Below, piece by piece: positions 1 to 8,234 of a DNA stretch of 64,000 nucleotides; positions within the stretch are counted from its first letter, which is position 1; each line of letters begins with the position of its first letter. The translations under genes were made by a program, and so were the position numbers. The DNA is from Flavobacterium sp. 90 (GTDB lineage: Bacteria > Bacteroidota > Bacteroidia > Flavobacteriales > Flavobacteriaceae): the NCBI RefSeq assembly GCF_004339525.1, contig NZ_SMGE01000001.1, positions 3,038,001 through 3,102,000 on the forward strand. Direction: 5' to 3'. The notes beneath the pieces were generated by a model. That model worked only from the letters and a program-made list of their open reading frames with translations. It was not told the DNA's origin and did not search any database.

Positions 1-2
1 AG

Positions 3-1544
3 TTGAAACAAACTGGTAATGAATTAAAAACGTTTAGGAAAGATAAAAATATTTATGAAATTGAAGGCGGAGGAGCAAAGGTTTCAGATAAAATCACGGA
101 TTTTGATGTTGAACGAGATCGGGTTTCGAGAAAAATTAGTTATTATAATTCTTTAAAAACATATTTAAATAATAGTGTTGATTATTCAAGATTACCAGCA
201 CCATCTGTGGCGGGAATTGAAGATCCAAATGTTGTTACTAATGTTTCAAAACTTATCGCGCTCTCTACACAAAGATCAGAAATGTCTTATGCTGTAAAGA
301 GTGATAAAATTTTTAAGGATTTTGACAATCAGATGCGAGCAGTTAAGGATGTTTTGTTAGAAAATATAGCATCGGCAAAAACATCATTATTATACGACCT
401 GTCTCTTGTTAATGCAAAAATCGGAGAGGCAGAAAGTACAGTAAAACGACTTCCTGAAGAACAACAGGAATTATTGAAAATACAAAGGAAGTATGATTTA
501 AATGACAATATCTATACTGAATTTCTTAAGAAACGAAATGAAGCAGAAATTGTAAAGGCATCTAATTTATCAGATATTCATTTTATTGATTCGGCAAAAG
601 ATATTGGAGGAGGACTGATTGGTCCAAAAACTTCAGCAAATTATGTATTGGCACTGTTTTTAGGAATATTAGTGCCCTTGTCATTTGTTTTCTTGTTATT
701 TTTTATCAATGACTCGATTCAAAATACAGATGATATTAGTAAATTGACCAGTATACCGCTAATTGGAGTTGTTGGAATGAATAAAGATTTTATAAATCTA
801 GCAGTATTTGACAAACCAAAATCGGCCCTTTCAGAAGCTTTTAGAGGAATTCGTTCTTCACTTCAGTTCTTGTATAAAAAGCAACAAGTAAGTGGCGCAA
901 AAACATTAATGATTACCTCTACTATTAGTGGAGAAGGAAAAACATTTTGTTCAATAAATATAGCTACTGTTTTTGCCTTAAGTGAGAAAAAAACGGTTGT
1001 TGTTGGGTTAGATTTAAGAAAACCAAGATTAGCTGCTGAGTTTAGTTTAACAAATCCATTAGGAGTAGTAAACTATCTGATTAAACAAAATAGTCTGGAA
1101 GAAATTGTCAATAAAACACAAATTCCAAATCTTGATGTTATACTTTCCGGTCCGATTCCTCCAAATCCTTCTGAATTGATTTTGAGTGAAGCCATGAAGG
1201 AAATGATAGATGAACTAAAGCAAAAATATGATTATGTTATTTTAGACACGCCTCCAGTTGGTCTTGTGTCAGATGCATTAGAATTAGTTCAGTATGCAGA
1301 TGTTTCACTCTATATCGTTAGACAAAATTATACTAAAAAAGATATGATAACGTTGTTGAATACAAGAGTTAAACGAGGGGAATTAAATAATGCAAGTATA
1401 GTTTTGAATGGTTATGAGAATAAAGCAAAGTATGGCTCAACATATGGTTACGGGTACGGTTATGGAGCTTATTCAAACGGATATCATGATGATGAAGTTA
1501 AATCAGGGTTCTGGAAATCTATTTTGCAAAAAATAAAAAAATAA
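3..1544 (+). CDS. wzc: Wzc-like polysaccharide co-polymerase / BY-kinase, C-terminal part (5' truncated by window)
   Basis: Inner-membrane chain-length regulator with a cytoplasmic autophosphorylating tyrosine-kinase domain. The frame is open to the left edge and begins at an internal TTG, so the true start and the N-terminal Wzz segment lie outside the window. The visible order is a coiled-coil periplasmic portion, a second membrane segment near residues 214-236, then the kinase. The Walker A motif (GEGKT) is at about residues 310-314, Walker A' (LDLRKPR) near 339-345 and Walker B (VILDTPP) near 411-417. The tail at about 477-496 is a tyrosine/glycine cluster, the usual trans-phosphorylation site. 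The epimerase gene follows after 13 bases. The family assignment is firm; the exact substrate polysaccharide cannot be told. Confidence 0.92.
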   Translation: MKQTGNELKTFRKDKNIYEIEGGGAKVSDKITDFDVERDRVSRKISYYNSLKTYLNNSVDYSRLPAPSVAGIEDPNVVTNVSKLIALSTQRSEMSYAVKSDKIFKDFDNQMRAVKDVLLENIASAKTSLLYDLSLVNAKIGEAESTVKRLPEEQQELLKIQRKYDLNDNIYTEFLKKRNEAEIVKASNLSDIHFIDSAKDIGGGLIGPKTSANYVLALFLGILVPLSFVFLLFFINDSIQNTDDISKLTSIPLIGVVGMNKDFINLAVFDKPKSALSEAFRGIRSSLQFLYKKQQVSGAKTLMITSTISGEGKTFCSINIATVFALSEKKTVVVGLDLRKPRLAAEFSLTNPLGVVNYLIKQNSLEEIVNKTQIPNLDVILSGPIPPNPSELILSEAMKEMIDELKQKYDYVILDTPPVGLVSDALELVQYADVSLYIVRQNYTKKDMITLLNTRVKRGELNNASIVLNGYENKAKYGSTYGYGYGYGAYSNGYHDDEVKSGFWKSILQKIKK

Positions 1545-1557
1545 TAATCTGAACTAA

Positions 1558-2541
1558 ATGAAAACGTCAAACCAGAATACTATTCTAATTACCGGAGGAG
1601 CGGGTTTTATTGGTTCAAACTTGTGTGAGTATTTTTTAGAACTCGACTATAAAGTAATTTGTTTAGATAACTTTTCGACAGGACATCATTATAATTTGAA
1701 GGATTTTATAAATAATCCACATTTTAAATTAATTGAGGGAGATATTAGGAATATTGAAGATTGTAATTTAGCGGTTCAAAATGTAGATTACGTTTTACAT
1801 CAGGCCGCTTTAGGTTCTGTTCCAAGATCTATAAACGACCCAATAACTACAAATGATGTAAATGTTTCAGGTTTTTTGAATATGCTAGTCGCTTCAAGAG
1901 ATGCAAAAGTAAAACGTTTTGTGTATGCAGCTAGTTCATCTACTTATGGAGATTCTGTAGGATTGCCAAAAGTTGAAGATGTAATTGGAAAGCCTTTGTC
2001 TCCATATGCAATTACGAAATATGTAAACGAATTGTACGCTGAGATTTTTAGTAAAACTTATGGATTAGAAACTATTGGTTTAAGATATTTCAATGTGTTT
2101 GGAAGAAAACAAGATCCTAATGGAGCTTATGCTGCCGTGATTCCTAAGTTTGTTGCACAATTGATGAAATATGAAAGTCCTGTAATTAATGGTGATGGAA
2201 ATTATTCTCGTGATTTTACATATATAGATAATGTAATTCAGATGAATAGGTTGGCTATAACAACTCAAAATCCTAATGCAATTAATACAGTTTATAATAC
2301 TGCTTTTGGAGATCGAAATACATTAAATGATTTAGTTGGATATTTAAAAGAGTATTTAGCCGCGTTTGATTCTAAAATTGCTGATGTGGAAATTGTTTAT
2401 GGATCAAGTAGAGCGGGAGATATTCCACATTCATTAGCAAGTATTGATAAAGCAAAAACAATGTTGGGATATAATCCTGAATATTCTCTACAAAATGGCT
2501 TGAAAGAAGCAGTGATTTGGTATTGGAATAATTTGAAATAA
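1558..2541 (+). CDS. wbpP: UDP-N-acetylglucosamine 4-epimerase (WbpP/TviC type)
   Basis: A 327-residue short-chain dehydrogenase/reductase expected to interconvert the gluco and galacto forms of UDP-HexNAc or UDP-HexNAcA in the cytoplasm. The NAD-binding motif GGAGFIG is at residues 13-19, an SSST segment at 126-129 holds the catalytic Ser/Thr, and the YxxxK pair is Y150/K154. Overall sequence features resemble WbpP/TviC rather than GalE. It lies 13 bases after the kinase gene and 25 bases before a nucleotide-sugar dehydrogenase. A TviB/WbpO-like dehydrogenase at 4809 would complete a UDP-GalNAcA route. Substrate preference for the N-acetylated or free sugar is inferred, not visible. Confidence 0.85.
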   Translation: MKTSNQNTILITGGAGFIGSNLCEYFLELDYKVICLDNFSTGHHYNLKDFINNPHFKLIEGDIRNIEDCNLAVQNVDYVLHQAALGSVPRSINDPITTNDVNVSGFLNMLVASRDAKVKRFVYAASSSTYGDSVGLPKVEDVIGKPLSPYAITKYVNELYAEIFSKTYGLETIGLRYFNVFGRKQDPNGAYAAVIPKFVAQLMKYESPVINGDGNYSRDFTYIDNVIQMNRLAITTQNPNAINTVYNTAFGDRNTLNDLVGYLKEYLAAFDSKIADVEIVYGSSRAGDIPHSLASIDKAKTMLGYNPEYSLQNGLKEAVIWYWNNLK

Positions 2542-2566
2542 AAGGATCAAGATAATAGTAAATTAA

Positions 2567-3958
2567 ATGAAAATTACAAAAATTTGTTGCATTGGAGCAG
2601 GTTATGTTGGAGGCCCAACAATGGCAGTGATTGCTCAAAAATGTCCAAATATTCAAGTGACAGTCGTAGACTTGAATGAACAAAGAATTAAAGACTGGAA
2701 TGATCCGAATACAGATAATATTCCAATTTATGAACCAGGACTTTCAGAAATAGTATCTGAAGCAAGAGGGAGAAATCTTTTCTTTTCGACAGAAGTTGAA
2801 AAAGCAATTGATGAAGCTCAGGTAATTTTTATTTCAGTTAATACGCCAACCAAAACTTATGGTAAAGGAAAAGGAATGGCTGCAGATTTGAAATATATAG
2901 AGCTTTGTGCCAGACAAATTGCAAAAGTGGCTAAGCAGAATAAAATTGTTGTTGAGAAATCAACCCTTCCAGTGAGAACAGCTGAAGCAATAAAAAGTAT
3001 TTTAGATAACACAGGAAATGGAGTTCAGTTCCAGATTTTGTCAAATCCTGAATTTTTGGCTGAAGGAACTGCGGTTACAGATTTATTAAATCCAGATAGA
3101 ATTTTAATAGGTGGAGATTCAACACCAGAAGGAGAAGAGGCAATTAATGCACTGGTTGACGTATATGCTAATTGGGTTAGTAAAGACAAAATTCTTACAA
3201 CCAATGTTTGGTCTTCAGAATTGTCTAAACTTACCGCAAATGCATTTTTGGCGCAACGTATATCGTCTATAAATGCAATGTCTGAACTGTGTGAACAAAC
3301 TGGAGCAGATATTAATGAAGTAGCAAAGGCAATAGGAATGGATAGCCGTATTGGCTCAAAGTTTTTAAAAGCTTCGGTTGGTTTTGGAGGATCTTGTTTT
3401 CAGAAAGATATTTTGAACTTGGTTTATATTGCAAAATCTTACGGATTAGCAGAAGTTGCTGATTATTGGGAACAAGTTATTATAATGAATGATCATCAAA
3501 AAAGAAGATTTTCAAATAAGATCGTTCAAACCTTATATAATACGGTTGCAGATAAAAAGATTACATTTTTAGGTTGGGCTTTTAAAAAGGATACGAATGA
3601 TACACGAGAATCTGCAGCAATTTATGTGGCCGATGATCTAATTAATGAGCAGGCAAAAATTGCTGTTTATGATCCGAAAGTTTCGAGAAATAAAATGTTA
3701 AATGATCTGGATTATTTAGAAACAAGATCTGCTAAGGAAAATAATTCAAAAATTGTAACGTTTGATAATGCATATGATGCCTGTAAAGGTGCGCATGCAG
3801 TTGCAATTCTAACAGAATGGGACGAGTTTGCAACTTATGATTGGCAAAAAATTTATGATTCAATGCATAAGCCGGCGTTTCTTTTTGATGGTAGAAATAT
3901 ATTGAATTCAAAAGAAATGGAATCAATAGGATTTATCTACAAAGGAATAGGTTCTTAG
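2567..3958 (+). CDS. ugd: UDP-glucose 6-dehydrogenase (animal-like long form)
   Basis: Oxidises UDP-glucose to UDP-glucuronate with two NAD+. The N-terminal Rossmann motif (GAGYVGGPT) is at residues 9-17, a conserved NPEFLAEG segment follows, and the thiol nucleophile is Cys277 in GGSCFQKD. The C-terminal UDP-binding domain carries [17 protein letters not shown]. At 463 residues with a [10 protein letters not shown]-terminus it resembles the eukaryote-like UGDH branch more than the shorter classical bacterial Ugd. The gene sits 25 bases after the epimerase and 84 bases before the UpxY-like gene, so it is probably co-transcribed with both. It supplies UDP-GlcA directly or as a precursor. Confidence 0.9.
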   Translation: MKITKICCIGAGYVGGPTMAVIAQKCPNIQVTVVDLNEQRIKDWNDPNTDNIPIYEPGLSEIVSEARGRNLFFSTEVEKAIDEAQVIFISVNTPTKTYGKGKGMAADLKYIELCARQIAKVAKQNKIVVEKSTLPVRTAEAIKSILDNTGNGVQFQILSNPEFLAEGTAVTDLLNPDRILIGGDSTPEGEEAINALVDVYANWVSKDKILTTNVWSSELSKLTANAFLAQRISSINAMSELCEQTGADINEVAKAIGMDSRIGSKFLKASVGFGGSCFQKDILNLVYIAKSYGLAEVADYWEQVIIMNDHQKRRFSNKIVQTLYNTVADKKITFLGWAFKKDTNDTRESAAIYVADDLINEQAKIAVYDPKVSRNKMLNDLDYLETRSAKENNSKIVTFDNAYDACKGAHAVAILTEWDEFATYDWQKIYDSMHKPAFLFDGRNILNSKEMESIGFIYKGIGS

Positions 3959-4042
3959 AAAAAAAATATTGAGATAAATTTGGTACGAAATGAGAAAAGA
4001 ATGGATGGGTTTGAAAGTTTTATTTCAATATAAAATGAAAAG

Positions 4043-4507
4043 ATGAATTGGTATGTAGTATATACAAAGCCTAAATGGGAGAAAAAAGTTGCCGACAAGT
4101 TGAATCAAATAGGTATTGAGTGTTATTGTCCATTAATTATCCAGATGAAACAATGGTCAGATCGTAAGAAAAAGGTTGAAGTGCCTCTTTTTAATTCCTA
4201 TGTATTCGTTCAACTGGCAGATATTGACCGTAATTCTGTTTTTCAAGTATCCGGAGTAGTACGGTATTTATTTTGGCTCGGTAAACCTGCGATCGTTCGT
4301 GATGAAGAAATTAATAGTATAAAAACAAGTCTTAAAGCTCCAAATATAAGTGATATATCAGTGACTTCAATTCAGGTTGGAGATCGTATAAAAATAGAAG
4401 CCGGTGCTTTCAGTAATCAGGATGCTATTGTTCAGGAAGTATCAAACACATATTATACATTAGTTTTAGAATCTTTAGGCTGTGTCCTTAAAATAAAATA
4501 TAAATAA
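4043..4507 (+). CDS. upxY: UpxY-family NusG-like transcription antiterminator
   Basis: A 154-residue NusG paralogue. The N-terminal NGN domain starts WYVVYTKPKWEKK and runs to about residue 105, including the PLFNSYVFV segment typical of RfaH/UpxY proteins. A short KOW-like domain follows (VGDRIKIEAGAF, from about residue 112). Known family members travel with RNA polymerase and suppress premature termination within their own long polysaccharide operon. Here the gene is the last one before an intrinsic terminator and a new promoter-like site, and about 27 kb of polysaccharide genes follow, which suggests it controls those genes. The target operon is inferred. Confidence 0.88.
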   Translation: MNWYVVYTKPKWEKKVADKLNQIGIECYCPLIIQMKQWSDRKKKVEVPLFNSYVFVQLADIDRNSVFQVSGVVRYLFWLGKPAIVRDEEINSIKTSLKAPNISDISVTSIQVGDRIKIEAGAFSNQDAIVQEVSNTYYTLVLESLGCVLKIKYK

Positions 4508-4535
4508 AGTAGTTATAGTTTAACTATTTTCAATT

Positions 4536-4588
4536 AAAAACAGAAGATGAAATTCTTTAATTTGAGAATTTATTTTTCTGTTTTTTTT
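4536..4588 (+). terminator. Strong intrinsic terminator after upxY
   Basis: The two 20-base arms 4536-4555 and 4566-4585 are complementary except for one G-U pair and a two-base internal mismatch, with a 10-base loop. The downstream arm runs straight into a T-tract (4581-4588). This has the form of a Rho-independent terminator closing the wzc-wbpP-ugd-upxY unit. Confidence 0.8.
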
Positions 4589-4680
4589 ATAATGTAATTT
4601 TTTACAGACTGATTGATAGTAGATTGGTGAAGCTAGTTTTATTTAATTAGTCCGTTTTTATAGGATTACGGGAAAGCGTA

Positions 4681-4711
4681 TTGAATAAATTGACTTAATA
4701 TGTTATATTTG
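4681..4711 (+). promoter_or_regulatory. Candidate Bacteroidetes promoter for the tviB-led operon
   Basis: TATATTTG at 4704-4711 matches the -7 consensus TAnnTTTG exactly. TTG at 4681-4683 lies 20 bases upstream, close to the expected -33 spacing. The predicted start near 4718 would give an untranslated leader of about 90 bases before the ATG at 4809. The assignment rests on consensus and position only. Confidence 0.55.
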
Positions 4712-4749
4712 CCGAAATTGGTTTTTAAGTATCTGTGTCAAATTTTGTG

Positions 4750-4787
4750 ATTCAGAAGGGCGAAGCCGTGAGTTTTAATGACTGAAT
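4750..4787 (+). promoter_or_regulatory. Leader hairpin upstream of tviB; possible UpxY/RfaH-type loading site
   Basis: ATTCAG (4750-4755) and CTGAAT (4782-4787) are inverted repeats that enclose a smaller GGC-GAA-GCC hairpin at 4759-4767. The element lies within the predicted 5' untranslated leader. RfaH is known to be recruited at a short hairpin-forming ops site, so a UpxY recruitment role is possible, but no sequence match to ops is claimed. Confidence 0.3.
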
Positions 4788-4808
4788 TGGTTAAAAAAGA
4801 ACATAAAA

Positions 4809-6092
4809 ATGGATAAAAATATTAAAATAGCGGTTATTGGTTTAGGTTACGTTGGTTTACCTTTAGCGAGATTGTTTGCTACGAAATATTCCGTTGTTGG
4901 ATTTGATATAAATCAGTCACGAGTGGCATCTTTAAAATCAGGTACAGATACAACATTGGAAGTCGATGATGAAACTTTGCAAAAAGTTTTGGTCGATCTG
5001 CCTAATGCTGAAAGTGGTTTGTATTGTACAACTTCGCTAAATGATATCGCAAATTGTAATTATTTTGTGATTACTGTACCAACCCCCGTAGATCGAAATA
5101 ATCGCCCAGATTTAACACCTTTATATAAGTCGAGTGAGGCAGTAGGTAAAGTTTTAAAAAAGGGAGATATTGTAATATACGAATCAACTGTTTATCCAGG
5201 AGTTACAGAAGAACAATGTGTTCCGGTTTTGGAAAAAATTTCAGGGTTAAAATTTAATGAAGACTTTTTTGCGGGTTACTCGCCAGAGCGAATAAATCCA
5301 GGTGATAAAGAACATACTGTTGAAAAAATTCTGAAAGTAACTTCAGGATCGACACCAGAAATAGGATTAAAAGTAGATGCTTTATATAAATCTGTAATAA
5401 CCGCAGGAACACATTTGGCACCCACAATAAAAGTTGCTGAAGCGGCTAAAGTTATTGAAAATTCACAACGCGATATTAATATTGCTTTCGTTAATGAATT
5501 GGCTAAAATATTCAACTTAATGAATATTGACACGCAGGAAGTGCTAACTGCAGCTGCAACAAAATGGAATTTTTTGCCTTTTAAACCTGGTTTAGTTGGC
5601 GGACATTGTATTGGAGTAGATCCTTATTATTTAGCGCAACGTGCTCAGGAATTTGGATATCATCCTGAAATAATTTTGGCAGGCCGACGTCTAAATGATA
5701 GCATGGGCGAATATGTAGCTTCGCAAGTAGTTAAGTTGATGATTAAAAAAGGGATTTCAGTTAATGGTGCTAATCTTTTGATGCTAGGAATTACCTTCAA
5801 AGAAAATTGCCCTGACGTAAGAAATACAAAAATTGTTGATGTTGTAAGGTCATTAAAAGAATATGGGATAACCGTTACTTTATACGACCCGCTCGCTAAT
5901 ATTGATGAAGTTAAAAGAGAATATAGTTTAGAAACTGTAAATTCTGTGCCAAAAGAAAAATTTGATGCTATTGTGCTGGGAGTTGCTCACAGTGAATTTT
6001 TAAGCTTGAATTTTTCAGAATTACAAAAAGAGAACAGTTTATTATATGATGTAAAAGGAGTTTTAGGTACTATAGCTGATAATAGGTTGTAG
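4809..6092 (+). CDS. tviB: UDP-N-acetyl-hexosamine 6-dehydrogenase (TviB/WbpO-like)
   Basis: A 427-residue nucleotide-sugar dehydrogenase of the TviB/VipA/WbpO branch. It has the Rossmann motif GLGYVGLPLA near residues 11-20, a TVPTPVD segment, and the catalytic thiol Cys267 in GGHCIGVDPYYLA, the form typical of enzymes acting on UDP-GlcNAc or UDP-GalNAc. The C-terminal domain has GITFKENCPDVRNTK. With the WbpP/TviC-like epimerase at 1558 it would make UDP-GalNAcA. It is the first gene after the promoter-like site and leader hairpin, and manC follows after 31 bases. GlcNAc or GalNAc specificity is not resolved. Confidence 0.88.
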   Translation: MDKNIKIAVIGLGYVGLPLARLFATKYSVVGFDINQSRVASLKSGTDTTLEVDDETLQKVLVDLPNAESGLYCTTSLNDIANCNYFVITVPTPVDRNNRPDLTPLYKSSEAVGKVLKKGDIVIYESTVYPGVTEEQCVPVLEKISGLKFNEDFFAGYSPERINPGDKEHTVEKILKVTSGSTPEIGLKVDALYKSVITAGTHLAPTIKVAEAAKVIENSQRDINIAFVNELAKIFNLMNIDTQEVLTAAATKWNFLPFKPGLVGGHCIGVDPYYLAQRAQEFGYHPEIILAGRRLNDSMGEYVASQVVKLMIKKGISVNGANLLMLGITFKENCPDVRNTKIVDVVRSLKEYGITVTLYDPLANIDEVKREYSLETVNSVPKEKFDAIVLGVAHSEFLSLNFSELQKENSLLYDVKGVLGTIADNRL

Positions 6093-6123
6093 TAAATAAG
6101 AATCCTTTTTTTATTAAAAAAAA

Positions 6124-7131
6124 ATGGAAACAAACAATTCAATCATACATGTTATTTTGACCGGTGGGGTTGGCAGTAGATTATGGCCGCTTTCTCGTAA
6201 AAGTAGACCTAAACAATATTTAGAGATTTTTGAAGGAAAATCTTTATTCGAAATGACAGTTGATCGTAATAGCCATTTGGCGGATAAAGTCATGGTTGTT
6301 GGAAATGTTGATAATCATAGTCTTAGTGGGAAAGTGATGGATAAGTCTAAAACGACTTATACTAATATTGTTGAAGCTACTCCACGAAATACTGCTGCTG
6401 CTATTGCTTTTGCTGCATTTGCTTCTAATCCTGAAGATATTTTAATTGTAACTCCTTCGGATCATATTATCGAAAAAATGGAGGATTATAATAAAGCGAT
6501 AGATGAAGCTATTTTAAAGGCGAAAGATGGTTTTATTGTGACTTTTGGAATTATTCCAACTAAGCCTGAAACAGGTTATGGATATATTGAATCGAAAGGA
6601 GATAAAGTTTTGTCATTTCGCGAAAAACCAAATGAAACAACAGCCAAAGAGTTTATAGCGAGAGGTAATTTTTTATGGAATAGTGGAATGTTTTGCTTTA
6701 AAGCTGGAGTTCTTCTTGATGAATTAAAACAATTTCAACCAGATATATATGAGAAATCAAAATTGGTTTGGGAAGCAAGTAAAGAAGGTTTTCTAGATTT
6801 AGATTTGTCTTTAGAAATTCCATCAATTAGTATTGATTATGCTGTTATGGAGCGTAGTAAAAAAATCAAGGTAGTACCTGCTGCATTTTCCTGGTCCGAT
6901 TTAGGATCTTTCGAATCAGTTTATGATTATTTGGTTTCAAAAGGGCATTATATTGATAATAACGGAAATATGGTTATCGGTACCGAAAAGTACACTGCAT
7001 TTTTAGGATTGAAAAACACTATTTTTGTTTATACAGATAGCGCAAATTTAATCTTACAAAGAGAGAACTCACAAGATGTGAAAGACTTGTATGGTGAATT
7101 AGAAAGACAAAATTCAGAATTATTAAATTAA
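6124..7131 (+). CDS. manC: Mannose-1-phosphate guanylyltransferase, single-domain
   Basis: Makes GDP-mannose from mannose-1-phosphate and GTP. The pyrophosphorylase signature GGVGSRLWPLSR begins at residue 14 and is followed by the lysine-containing RPKQY; an FREKPNE segment near residue 166 matches the second conserved block. At 335 residues it lacks the C-terminal mannose-6-phosphate isomerase domain of the bifunctional 470-480 residue form. The downstream rmlB gene begins one base after its stop. No GDP-mannose 4,6-dehydratase or GDP-fucose synthase is present here, so mannose itself or an outside enzyme would use the product. Confidence 0.9.
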   Translation: METNNSIIHVILTGGVGSRLWPLSRKSRPKQYLEIFEGKSLFEMTVDRNSHLADKVMVVGNVDNHSLSGKVMDKSKTTYTNIVEATPRNTAAAIAFAAFASNPEDILIVTPSDHIIEKMEDYNKAIDEAILKAKDGFIVTFGIIPTKPETGYGYIESKGDKVLSFREKPNETTAKEFIARGNFLWNSGMFCFKAGVLLDELKQFQPDIYEKSKLVWEASKEGFLDLDLSLEIPSISIDYAVMERSKKIKVVPAAFSWSDLGSFESVYDYLVSKGHYIDNNGNMVIGTEKYTAFLGLKNTIFVYTDSANLILQRENSQDVKDLYGELERQNSELLN

Positions 7132-7132
7132 A

Positions 7133-8185
7133 ATGGAAATGAAAAAAATTCTTATAACGGGAGGCGCAGGTTTTATTGGTTCACATGTCGTAAGACGTTT
7201 TGTAAATAAATATCCTGAATATCAAATATATAATTTAGATGCATTAACATATGCAGGGAATCTTGAAAACATTAAAGATATTGAGAATAATGCTAACTAT
7301 ACATTTATAAAAGGTGATATCGTAGATGAAATTTTTATAAATGATCTTTTTTCTATTCATAATTTTGATGGGGTTTTACATCTGGCTGCAGAATCGCATG
7401 TTGATCGCTCAATTGAAGATCCATTATCTTTTGTTAAAACAAATGTTATCGGAACAATGAATTTATTAAATGCAGCTAAAAATCAATGGAAAGATAATTT
7501 TGAAGGCAAGCGTTTTTATCATATAAGTACGGATGAAGTTTATGGTTCGTTAGGTGCTGAAGGACTTTTTACAGAAACGACATCTTATGATCCTAATTCT
7601 CCATATTCGGCTTCAAAAGCAAGTTCGGATCATTTTGTAAGAGCTTATGGCGAAACTTATGGTTTACCTTATGTTTTGACAAATTGTTCTAATAATTATG
7701 GATCTTATCATTTTCCTGAAAAGTTAATTCCACTTTTTATCAATAATATCATCAATAATAAACCATTGCCTGTTTATGGAGATGGTAATTATACTCGTGA
7801 CTGGTTATTTGTAGAAGACCACGCAATTGCAATTGATTTAGTTTTTCATGAGGGAAAAAATCATGAAACTTATAATATAGGAGGTTTCAATGAATGGAAA
7901 AACATTGATTTAGTAAAATTGCTATGTAATATTATGGATCAAAAATTGGGTAGAACAGAGGGTAAATCCCAAGAGTTAATTACTTATGTAAAGGATCGAC
8001 CGGGGCATGATTTAAGATACGCAATTGATGCTTCAAAAATTAATAAAGAATTAGGTTGGAAACCGTCAGTAACTTTTGAAGAGGGTTTGGAAAAAACCAT
8101 TAATTGGTATCTTAATAATGAAGAATGGTTGCGAAATGTAACCTCTGGTACATATAAAGACTATTATCAAAAACAATATTCATAA
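7133..8185 (+). CDS. rmlB: dTDP-glucose 4,6-dehydratase
   Basis: Extended SDR enzyme that converts dTDP-glucose to dTDP-4-keto-6-deoxyglucose. It shows GGAGFIGSH at residues 10-18, the catalytic STDEVYG at 132-138 (Thr133, Asp134, Glu135), and the YxxxK pair Y158/K162. Length (350) is normal. The ATG at 7133 lies one base past the manC stop; a second ATG two codons on is equally possible. Its partners rmlC, rmlD and rmlA lie 19 kb downstream rather than next to it. Its product can feed both the rhamnose branch (rmlCD) and the Fuc4N branch (wecE at 35351). Confidence 0.95.
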   Translation: MEMKKILITGGAGFIGSHVVRRFVNKYPEYQIYNLDALTYAGNLENIKDIENNANYTFIKGDIVDEIFINDLFSIHNFDGVLHLAAESHVDRSIEDPLSFVKTNVIGTMNLLNAAKNQWKDNFEGKRFYHISTDEVYGSLGAEGLFTETTSYDPNSPYSASKASSDHFVRAYGETYGLPYVLTNCSNNYGSYHFPEKLIPLFINNIINNKPLPVYGDGNYTRDWLFVEDHAIAIDLVFHEGKNHETYNIGGFNEWKNIDLVKLLCNIMDQKLGRTEGKSQELITYVKDRPGHDLRYAIDASKINKELGWKPSVTFEEGLEKTINWYLNNEEWLRNVTSGTYKDYYQKQYS

Positions 8186-8234
8186 CAAGGAAATTTTTCT
8201 ATTTAAACCTACTTTGGTTAAAATTTTATTCAAT

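Larger units (their letters stand above)
4508..4808 (+). other. Regulatory intergenic region between upxY and the main operon
   Basis: This 301-base gene-free stretch separates the UpxY gene from the TviB-like dehydrogenase. From left to right it holds an intrinsic terminator (4536-4588), about 90 AT-rich bases with no clear structure, a promoter-like pair ending at 4711, and a short leader with nested inverted repeats (4750-4787). No coding potential with recognisable similarity was seen. Confidence 0.75.

Noticed and set aside
2080..2683. Minus-strand open frames opposite the epimerase and ugd genes, and similar ones elsewhere
   Set aside because: They are low-complexity translations lying opposite well-supported enzymes and show no family motifs or sensible context.
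8214..8234. TTG start at 8214 for the SLBB export protein
   Set aside because: The ATG at 8235 begins a complete signal peptide; the seven extra residues would precede it without purpose.
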